NCBI GenBank assembly: GCA_041477815.1
Contig: JBGOUV010000388.1
Coordinates: 1 to 6,458 of the forward strand
Direction: 5' to 3'
Origin: JBGOUV01 sp041477815
GTDB lineage: Bacteria; Acidobacteriota; Terriglobia; Bryobacterales; JACQDG01
Length of the DNA stretch: 6,458 bases
Shown here in pieces: positions 1 to 4,547 of the stretch; the stretch's first letter is position 1, and the number at the start of each line of letters is the position of its first letter. Below the pieces are notes generated by a model. That model did no database searches. It saw only the letters and a program-made list of their open reading frames with translations, and was not told the origin of the DNA. Position numbers and translations under genes: made by a program.

Positions 1-24
1 CATGAACGAGCAGGCCCGCTTTGA
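1..24 (+). CDS. Possible 3' end of the gene in the preceding cassette (partial)
   Basis: Bases 1-24 read as seven codons followed by TGA at 22-24, six bases before the first attC site. This matches the ORF-then-attC layout of the two complete cassettes downstream. Seven residues cannot identify a protein, and another frame ends even earlier at TGA 3-5, so the reading frame is a guess from position only. Confidence 0.2.
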   Translation, partial: HERAGPL

Positions 25-30
25 GCTACC

Positions 31-96
31 GCCTAACCAGGGCACGCACCCGGCCGCCCAAGAACCGGGCGGCGGGTGAGGCCCAAGCCGTTAGCC
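31..96 (+). other. attC recombination site 1 (integron cassette)
   Basis: The site starts with an R'' box GCCTAAC (31-37) and ends with an R' box GTTAGCC (90-96). The 66 bases fold into a long imperfect hairpin. CACCCGGCCGCCC on the left pairs with GGGCGGCGGGTG on the right, leaving one unpaired G (52 or 53), which looks like the extrahelical base typical of attC. A second short GGGC/GCCC pairing lies nearer the ends. The two outer boxes differ from perfect complementarity at one position, as expected when the R' half belongs to the next cassette. The site closes a cassette whose gene lies mostly outside the window. Confidence 0.82.
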
Positions 97-749
97 AGCG
101 AGGACTGAGGTACCATCAAGGATCATGGAACGACTCTCAAGCAGTTTGCTTCCGGCTTGGGCGGCCGTAGCTTTGTTCACCGCGTGCACCATGCCAAGGG
201 GCGTTCCCACCGCACGGGAGAACAAGGCCGGACAGGCCGAGCTGGGGCGGCGAGCATCTGGTCACGAGGACCCCACGGCCGGGCGGACTTATTTGTCCAT
301 TCGATTTGAAGACTTGAATTGGAAGAAATTAGAGGATTGGGGAGAGGATTCCCCGGAGATAGCCATCCTGCGCGTGGACCCGAAGATGCAAGCCACGCAA
401 CTTTTGATCCGGCATCCAAGGGCCATGCATATCCGGCGGCACTGGCACAGCGCCAACGAGACCCATACCATCCTCAAGGGAACCTACATTTTCGAGTGTG
501 ACGGCAAGCGCGAGGAGTTGGGCCCCGGCTCGTTCAACTATCTTCCCAGTGGGATGATCCACGAGGCTTGGACGCCAGACGACGGCATGTTCTTCATCAC
601 GGTGGATGGAGCCTGGGACGTCAACTGGGTGGATGGCCCACCAAAGCGACCAGAACCAAGAAGGAAGAGAGAAGCTGGCAGATGAGGTCGTCCGAACTCG
701 GCTAACGAAGCGCTGCGAGCGACGGCCAAAACCAGGCCGCGCCAACCGG
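91..749 (+). mobile_element. Integron gene cassette A (cupin lipoprotein cargo)
   Basis: By the usual cassette definition (cleavage between G and TT of the R' box) this unit runs from TTAGCC at 91 to the G at 749, 659 bases with one gene and its attC. Its own R'' box is GGCTAAC (700-706). If the unit were a circle, G749 would join TTAGCC to give GTTAGCC, the exact reverse complement of that R''. In the linear array the R' box there is GTTAGGC, which pairs with one mismatch. Such reciprocity is hard to explain unless the unit was inserted as a circle. The gene starts 34 bases after the boundary and stops 14 bases before attC. Confidence 0.8.
125..685 (+). CDS. Cupin-domain putative lipoprotein
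   Basis: The product is 186 residues. Residues 1-20 form a hydrophobic leader ending LFTAC, so Cys21 may be lipidated by signal peptidase II and the protein exported and membrane-anchored. Residues 100-155 hold a single cupin barrel signature. Motif 1 is HWH-x3-E-x6-G (His106, His108, Glu112, Gly119). Motif 2 is G-x5-P-x-G-x2-H (Gly135, Pro141, Gly143, His146). These are the usual four metal ligands, so a metal-binding beta-barrel is expected. The substrate is unknown; cupins range from isomerases to dioxygenases and sensors. The ATG has an AAGG a few bases upstream (118-121). The C-terminus is basic and low-complexity (GPPKRPEPRRKREAGR). It is the only gene of cassette A. The F at lipobox position -3 is unusual but tolerated. 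Confidence 0.85.
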   Translation: MERLSSSLLPAWAAVALFTACTMPRGVPTARENKAGQAELGRRASGHEDPTAGRTYLSIRFEDLNWKKLEDWGEDSPEIAILRVDPKMQATQLLIRHPRAMHIRRHWHSANETHTILKGTYIFECDGKREELGPGSFNYLPSGMIHEAWTPDDGMFFITVDGAWDVNWVDGPPKRPEPRRKREAGR

Positions 750-755
750 TTAGGC
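700..755 (+). other. attC recombination site 2 (integron cassette)
   Basis: R'' box GGCTAAC (700-706) and R' box GTTAGGC (749-755) flank a 42-base interior, 56 bases in all. GCGACGGCC on the left pairs with GGCCGCGC on the right around an A-rich loop, leaving one unpaired A in the left arm, comparable in position to the bulged G of sites 1 and 3. R' fits the GTTRRRY consensus exactly. The site sits directly after the cupin gene stop and before the next gene. Its stem is shorter than those of the other two sites and its sequence is unrelated inside the boxes, as is usual between attC sites. Confidence 0.8.
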
Positions 756-1293
756 ACATCAGGAGAGGTCCATGCAGACACCGAACACTGAGTCATGGGT
801 GAAGATACTCACGCTGGTGGGAGCAGCAGTAGCCTTCATCTGGGGGGCCTATCAGTTCTTGTCGAACCAGCGCAGCCAATCTGAAACCCGAAGAATCGAA
901 GCAACGCGGCCCTTCCTCGATCGTCAGCTCAAGCTGTACACCGAGGCAACGCAAGCGGCCGCCAGAATTTCAACGTCCTCTTCCAAAGACGAGATCGCTT
1001 CCGCGAAGCAGCGTTTTTGGTCTCTCTATTGGGGGGAGTTGGCGTTAGTCGAGGACAAGCGCGTCGAAGCGGCAATGGTCGAGTTGGGACGTGCCATCGA
1101 ACAAGGCAGCGTTGGCAAGGAAGTTCAAGGCCTTTCGTTAAACCTCGCGCATGCATGTCGAGACTCATTGGCTGAGTCATGGGGAGTGCAGCAGTGGCGA
1201 AATCCGCATCAACCGGTGTCACAGTGATGGTTACGCCTAACGAAGGCATCACCCGGCCGCCCACAAACCGGGGGGCGGGTGATGCCTGAGCCG
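750..1293 (+). mobile_element. Integron gene cassette B (membrane-anchored hypothetical cargo)
   Basis: The unit runs from TTAGGC at 750 to the G at 1293, 544 bases, with one gene in the same orientation as the attC sites. Its R'' box is GCCTAAC (1235-1241). Circular closure would create GTTAGGC, the exact reverse complement, whereas the linear R' is GTTATCC with two mismatches. The gene starts 22 bases from the cassette boundary behind its own ribosome-binding site and stops seven bases before attC. It appears to be the last cassette, since no attC is seen further right. Confidence 0.78.
772..1227 (+). CDS. Membrane-anchored hypothetical protein, cassette-borne
   Basis: The product is 151 residues. 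Residues 9-30 form one hydrophobic segment (WVKILTLVGAAVAFIWGAYQ), followed by an Arg/Gln/Ser-rich linker and a helical domain from about 45 to 138. Landmarks are RPFLDRQLKLYTEAT (46-60), RFWSLYWGELALVED (81-95) and ACRDSLAESWGV (128-139). I have a general memory of similar single-span proteins in integron cassettes and scattered genomes but know no function. With the linker basic, the helical part most likely faces the cytoplasm. The ATG follows AGGAG (761-765) at a good distance, so the start is well supported. Codon use is less GC-biased than in the chromosomal genes to the right, fitting recent acquisition. No catalytic motif is visible; a scaffold, immunity or stress role would be speculation. 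Confidence 0.82.
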   Translation: MQTPNTESWVKILTLVGAAVAFIWGAYQFLSNQRSQSETRRIEATRPFLDRQLKLYTEATQAAARISTSSSKDEIASAKQRFWSLYWGELALVEDKRVEAAMVELGRAIEQGSVGKEVQGLSLNLAHACRDSLAESWGVQQWRNPHQPVSQ

Positions 1294-1299
1294 TTATCC
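1235..1299 (+). other. attC recombination site 3 (last of the array)
   Basis: R'' box GCCTAAC (1235-1241) and a degenerate R' box GTTATCC (1293-1299) flank a long hairpin. AGGCATCACCCGGCCGCCC (1244-1262) pairs with GGGGGGCGGGTGATGCCT (1270-1287) with one G-G mismatch and one unpaired G (1255 or 1256), around a seven-base loop. The bulged G and the CACCCGGCCGCCC arm are shared with site 1. The last two core positions of R' do not fit GTTRRRY. This is what one sees when the TTRRRY half comes from host DNA rather than from another cassette. Confidence 0.8.
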
Positions 1300-1302
1300 C
1301 CT

Positions 1303-1468
1303 CCTTCAAGAAACAGGCTCTGGATTGGCTGGACCGGCGTTTGAGGAACGAGCCAGTTGGCTGGTGGAGCTGGTAAAGGTGGACCCGCGGCTGGACCGCC
1401 TGCGCGGGGAGGCGCGGTTCCAGGATCTGTTGCGGCGGATGAAGATGTCGCCGGCTACTTCGCGATAA
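1303..1468 (+). pseudogene. Frameshifted C-terminal remnant of a kinase/TPR-type protein
   Basis: In one frame 1308-1337 reads KKQALDWLDR. From about 1338 a second frame continues FEERASWLVELVKVDPRLD, then RLRGEARFQDLLRRMKMSP, to the stop at 1466-1468. Joined, these give a tail of a type familiar at the C-terminus of acidobacterial serine/threonine kinases and adenylate-cyclase-like proteins with TPR repeats, where a VDPR(F/L)D..R....FQDLLRR ending is common. CGGCG near 1335-1339 would need one more G to keep the frame. The rest of the protein is absent: the fragment begins immediately after attC site 3. Its last 14 bases overlap the end of the convergent Uma2 gene. It has no start and is almost certainly not expressed as a functional protein. 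Confidence 0.68.
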
Positions 1469-2018
1469 CGCGGGCGAAGATCTTCTCGATCGGGAGGCTC
1501 AGGCCGGGGAGCAGGTCGGGTTCCTGGAGGGCTTGGGGGGCGGTCAGCTCCCGGATGTCGCCGTTGCGACGGTGGGCCATGATCGAGCGGGTGTCGGTGT
1601 AGAGGGCCCAAACCGCGGTAGCGCCGGCGGGGAGGTATTGTCCGGCCTTGCGATGGAGGTCGGTGGCGGATTCGCTGGGGGAGACGACTTCGACGGCGAG
1701 GTCGGGAGCGCCTACCAGGACTCCGCGCTCGACGCGCATGGCCTGGAGGCGGGTCGTATGAATCAGGCAGAGGTCCGGGGCGCGGACGGTGTCGGGCGCG
1801 AGGCGGAAGCCGGTGTTGGTGGAGATCACAAAGTCGAGGCCCCACTGGTCGCGGTGCGCGAGGAGCAGGGCGGCTAGTTCGAGGGTTGTGGCGCCGTGGC
1901 CAAAAATGGGATTCGCGTCTAAGATCAGCATCCCCTCGTCCAGCTCGCGCCGCACGCTTTCCTGGTCGGGAAGGTCCATGAACTGCTCAAAGGTGAGGAC
2001 GGACGTCTGGGTTGCCAC
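1455..2018 (-). CDS. Uma2 family (DUF820) PD-(D/E)XK-like protein
   Basis: The product is 187 residues, a normal length for the family. The N-terminus VLTFEQFMDLPDQ, then RRELDEGMLI, is the typical Uma2 opening. APDLCLI (80-86), APDLAVEVVSPSES (104-117) and the DLHRKAGQYLPAG stretch (120-132) supply Asp82, Asp106, Glu110 and Lys124, a plausible PD-(D/E)XK-type active site. The family is called a putative endonuclease, but a cellular role has not, to my knowledge, been settled for most members. The start is GTG at 2018; no strong Shine-Dalgarno precedes it, but the family-typical N-terminus supports it over the Met at residue 14. It lies nine bases downstream of the small gene's stop at 2028-2030 and is probably co-transcribed and translationally coupled to it. 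No second copy is in the window. Confidence 0.92.
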   Translation of the reverse strand: MATQTSVLTFEQFMDLPDQESVRRELDEGMLILDANPIFGHGATTLELAALLLAHRDQWGLDFVISTNTGFRLAPDTVRAPDLCLIHTTRLQAMRVERGVLVGAPDLAVEVVSPSESATDLHRKAGQYLPAGATAVWALYTDTRSIMAHRRNGDIRELTAPQALQEPDLLPGLSLPIEKIFARVIAK

Positions 2019-2027
2019 GGTCAGATC

Positions 2028-2282
2028 TTACCACACGGCCAGCAGGTAGACCCGCTCGGGGCGGCGGCGAAAGACGTGGAAATAGTAGCGGGAGCCGTGG
2101 AAGGAGCACTCGTAGAAGTCGGGCCGGCGGGGATCGGGATCGACAGGCAGACCGCGCCGTAGACCCAAGGCGAGCTCCCGAGGGGCGTTATCGCGGGGCT
2201 GGCCACGCCGGAAATCGATTACCCGAGCAGTGGGAAGCTCCAGACACTCCTGCTCCAAGATTGAGGGTGTCGCTGTGGTCAA
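2028..2282 (-). CDS. Small hypothetical protein upstream of Uma2
   Basis: I do not recognise this 84-residue family. The start chosen is TTG at 2282, because GGAGGTGATC directly before it complements ten bases of the 16S rRNA 3' end as known from E. coli, with ideal spacing for GGAGG. The frame stays open upstream to an ATG at 2390, but that extension is Arg/Gly-rich and looks non-coding. The protein begins MTTATPSILEQECLELP and ends with an aromatic-rich block, DFYECSFHGSRYYFHVF (55-71), then RVYLLAVW at the very C-terminus. The middle has PRELALGLRRGLPVDPDPRR. There is no signal peptide or membrane segment. The stop precedes the Uma2 start by nine bases, so the pair forms a two-gene unit. 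A physical or functional partnership with Uma2 is inference from position alone. Confidence 0.72.
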   Translation of the reverse strand: MTTATPSILEQECLELPTARVIDFRRGQPRDNAPRELALGLRRGLPVDPDPRRPDFYECSFHGSRYYFHVFRRRPERVYLLAVW

Positions 2283-2398
2283 GATCACCTCCGAGCTTCT
2301 CCCTATTAGACGTTGTCGCCCGCCTCTCGGTTCCGGGAAAGTGCCACGCCGCCGACCGGAGAAGTACGGTAGCGTACTGCGTGCTACCATGGGCGCAG
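2283..2398. promoter_or_regulatory. Divergent intergenic region between the Uma2 unit and the CNNM gene
   Basis: These 116 bases should contain promoters for both directions. On the plus strand TACCAT (2385-2390) is a weak -10 candidate for the CNNM gene, with no convincing -35. On the minus strand TCTAAT (2310-2305) is a weak -10 candidate for the small gene, again without a good -35. The Shine-Dalgarno sequence of the small gene occupies 2283-2292. GTAGCGTACTGCGTGCTAC near 2370-2388 has matching GTAGC/GCTAC ends and could be a weak operator. No riboswitch or small RNA is apparent. Confidence 0.4.
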
Positions 2399-3754
2399 AT
2401 GGAAGACAGTTCGTTTACGTTCCGGCTGTTGTTCCTGCCGGTGCTTCTGGGAATCAACAGTTTCTTTGCGGCCGCGGAAGTGGCGCTGGTGTCGGTGCGC
2501 CAGACGCGGATGCGGCAGTTGGCCGAGGCGGGAGACGCGCGGGCGCGGGCGGTGCTGGGGTTGCGGGAGAACCCGGACCGGCTGCTGTCGGCCCTGCAGT
2601 TGGGGGTCACGCTGGCCAGTCTGGGTCTGGGATGGGCCGGTGAGGATACCGTCTACCGGCTGATCACCGCGCTGCTGCCGCCGATCGTGTTTCCGCACTC
2701 GGTCCAGGCGCTGCACGCCGCGGCGTTCACGCTGGCCTTCGGAATCATTACCTTCCTGCATATGGTGATCGGGGAGGTGGTGCCGAAGAACCTGGCCCTG
2801 GAGCGGACCGAGCGGCTGGCGCTGGCGGTGGGGCTGCCCCTGGAGTGGTTCGTGCGGACCACCCACTTTTTTGTGCGGGTGGTGGAGAACGCCGCCACCG
2901 GGCTGTCGCGGGTGCTGGGCCTGAAAGGAGTGCAGGCGGGGGCGGCGCATTCGGCCGAGGAGCTGAAGCTGATTGTCAGCGCCAGCCGGCGCCATGGGGA
3001 GCTGGGGTCGTCGCAGGAGGACATGCTCCATAACGTGATCGACTTCTACGATTTGACGGTGCGGCAGGTGATGGTGCCGCGCAACGAGATCGTGTCGGTG
3101 CCGGTGGAGGCGGGCCTGGAGCGGGTGATCCGGGTGCTGGTGGAGCAGCAGCACTCGCGGGTGCCGGTGTACGAGGGGTCGCCGGAGCATACCATCGGGG
3201 TACTGTATGGAAAAGATCTATGGCCGCTGTGGCAGGAGCAGCGGCGGGCGCTGCTGGCGGGCCGGCCGTTGCGGGAGTTCCAGTTGCGGTCCATGATTCA
3301 TCCGCACAAAGTCGTGCCGGAAACCAAGCCCCTCGATCAGATGCTGGCCGAGTTCCAGGCCGAGCGGTATCACATGGCTATGGTGGTGGATGAGTTTGGA
3401 ACCATCGTGGGCCTGGTCACGGTGGAGGACGTGCTGGAGCAGATCGTCGGGGAGATTCGGGATGAGCACGACCTGCCGGAGCCGGCGCGGGCGGCGTCGG
3501 AGGATGCGCTGGTGGAGCTGGACGGGATCACCAACGTGCGCGACCTGGAGAACCTCTACGGCATCGAGCTGCCTTACGACGCCGGGTTCCAGACGCTGGC
3601 CGGATTTCTGCTGCACAAGCTGGGGGTGATCCCCCAAGGCGGCGAACAGGTCGACCACGACGGGCGAAGGTTTACCGTGGTGGCGATGGACGGGCACCGC
3701 ATCGCCCGGGTGCGCGTGGAGCGAACTGCGCTACAATCCGAATCTCATGCCTGA
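2399..3754 (+). CDS. CNNM/CBS/CorC_HlyC-domain membrane protein (hemolysin C / CorC-like family)
   Basis: The product is 451 residues from the ATG at 2399, with the full family architecture. Residues 1 to about 205 are the CNNM (DUF21) membrane domain, with FFAAAEVALVSVRQTRM (22-38) and the hallmark ITFLHMVIGEVVPKNLAL (117-134). CBS domains follow at about 220-280 and 295-350, including DEFGTIVGLVTVEDVLEQIV (331-350). A CorC_HlyC domain covers about 365-445. Members are inner-membrane proteins linked to Mg2+/Co2+ efflux or divalent cation homeostasis, with CBS pairs binding adenine nucleotides; the old hemolysin label is misleading. Reading the frame back to 2012 would add 129 residues antisense to the small hypothetical gene and is not believable. 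No strong ribosome-binding site is visible; an in-frame GTG at 2381 is an alternative start. It overlaps the next gene by eight bases. Confidence 0.93.
   Translation: MEDSSFTFRLLFLPVLLGINSFFAAAEVALVSVRQTRMRQLAEAGDARARAVLGLRENPDRLLSALQLGVTLASLGLGWAGEDTVYRLITALLPPIVFPHSVQALHAAAFTLAFGIITFLHMVIGEVVPKNLALERTERLALAVGLPLEWFVRTTHFFVRVVENAATGLSRVLGLKGVQAGAAHSAEELKLIVSASRRHGELGSSQEDMLHNVIDFYDLTVRQVMVPRNEIVSVPVEAGLERVIRVLVEQQHSRVPVYEGSPEHTIGVLYGKDLWPLWQEQRRALLAGRPLREFQLRSMIHPHKVVPETKPLDQMLAEFQAERYHMAMVVDEFGTIVGLVTVEDVLEQIVGEIRDEHDLPEPARAASEDALVELDGITNVRDLENLYGIELPYDAGFQTLAGFLLHKLGVIPQGGEQVDHDGRRFTVVAMDGHRIARVRVERTALQSESHA
3732..3737 (+). promoter_or_regulatory. Candidate internal -10 element TACAAT
   Basis: TACAAT lies in the last codons of the CNNM gene, nine bases before the ATG of the next gene, giving a possible near-leaderless or short-leader transcript. 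The region 17 bases upstream (GGTGCG) is a poor -35, so this is only a candidate for extra transcription of the downstream genes. Confidence 0.27.
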
Positions 3755-4268
3755 CTTCCGTGCGGGCGAGTACGGGCCGAAGATCGCCGGCATCCTGGGG
3801 CTGGCGGGAGACGGTCACCGGCTGCTGGGGCTGGTGGGAGGAGCGTGCGTGTCCGAGGAGGCCCGGGAGATGGTGCGGGCCGCGGACCTGGTTCCGCCCG
3901 TCCGGTGCGGGTTGTTTCTGTATTTGTCATGCCTGGACGAGGCGCACCGGATCGCCCAGGAGATCCAGTCGGCCACGGGCAGTTACTGGCATGGCATCCT
4001 GCACCGTCAGGAGCCTGATTTCGAGAACGCGGCGTACTGGTTCCGGCGGGTGGGGCGACACGAGATTTTTGCAGCGTTGCGGGAGGCGGCGGCGCAGATT
4101 CTACCGGAGCGCTTCGGCGGCGCCAAGTGGGATCCGTTTGCTTTTATCGATGCCTGCGAAGAGGTACACCGGCGGCCGGAGGGAAAGCTGCGGGGGGCGC
4201 TCCTGGAGATACAGCGGGCGGAGTGGCAGTTGCTGTTTGATCATTCCTTTCGGCGGGCGGCGGAATGA
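3747..4268 (+). CDS. Conserved-looking hypothetical protein, soluble
   Basis: The product is 173 residues with no signal peptide or membrane span. I cannot assign a function, but it has the dense pattern of a conserved protein: SYWHGILHRQEPDFENAAYW (79-98) followed by FRRVGRH, then WDPFAFIDACEE (128-139) and EIQRAEWQLLFDHSF (154-168). I recall similar proteins in Solibacter-type acidobacterial genomes, usually unannotated. His82, His86, Glu89 and Asp91 in the first block could be functional residues, but no catalytic family is evident. The ATG at 3747 overlaps the CNNM stop by eight bases, and its stop overlaps the following start as ATGA, so it is probably co-translated with its neighbours. 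The competing long frame beginning at 3760 is Arg-rich and is a shadow. Confidence 0.85.
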   Translation: MPDFRAGEYGPKIAGILGLAGDGHRLLGLVGGACVSEEAREMVRAADLVPPVRCGLFLYLSCLDEAHRIAQEIQSATGSYWHGILHRQEPDFENAAYWFRRVGRHEIFAALREAAAQILPERFGGAKWDPFAFIDACEEVHRRPEGKLRGALLEIQRAEWQLLFDHSFRRAAE

Positions 4269-4547
4269 ACCTCCTGAGAAGCCTGTTCGTGGCGGGATTG
4301 ACGCTGCTGTGCGGGAGCTGTTGGGAGGCGCCCTACGACCTGATCGTCAGTGGCGGGCGGGCGCTGGACGGAAACGGCGGGCAGGCGGGGAGGGCCGATG
4401 TGGGGGTACGGGGCGGGAAGATAGTAAGAGCAGCAGTACCTGGCAGGAATACCGTACGTGATCGTCAACGGCGCCATGACCCTGGAGAACGGCCGCCACA
4501 CCGAAGCTTGGGCGGGCCGTGTCGCGTATGGACCGGGTAAGAAGTAA
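4265..4547 (+). pseudogene. D-aminoacylase/amidohydrolase pseudogene with large internal deletion
   Basis: The 5' part begins at an ATG overlapping the previous stop. It encodes a lipoprotein-like leader (MNLLRSLFVAGLTLLCGSC), then YDLIVSGGRALDGNGGQAG and ADVGVRGGKIV, the standard first strand of N-acyl-D-amino-acid deacylases and related amidohydrolases. The 3' part, in another frame from about 4428 to TAA at 4545-4547, reads AGIPYVIVNGAMTLENGRH then TEAWAGRV and GPGKK, which is the standard last segment of the same family. The metal-binding barrel between them, roughly 400 or more residues in normal members, is gone. The join lies near 4420-4440. No catalytic His/Asp/Lys ligand remains, so activity is excluded. 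The predicted 91-residue read-through product would have a meaningless C-terminus. The 3' end overlaps the next gene's start by about 20 bases. Confidence 0.85.

Noticed and set aside
31..1299. Reading the three hairpins as CRISPR repeats or transcription terminators
   Set aside because: Spacing is that of genes, interiors differ between sites, and no T-run follows the stems; the boundary boxes fit attC.
1..1455. Integron integrase or attI site
   Set aside because: No tyrosine-recombinase frame is present on either strand in this part; any integrase would lie outside the window.
1306..1845. 179-residue minus-strand open frame overlapping Uma2
   Set aside because: Pro/Arg-rich alternative frame of the Uma2 gene.
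2012..2398. Upstream extension of the CNNM frame by 129 residues
   Set aside because: It is Arg/Gly/Pro-rich, runs antisense to the small gene upstream of Uma2, and the family's N-terminus begins at the ATG at 2399.
2384..3190. 268-residue minus-strand open frame opposite the CNNM gene
   Set aside because: Its His/Arg/Gln/Pro-rich composition is the usual shadow of a GC-rich coding strand; no domain is visible.
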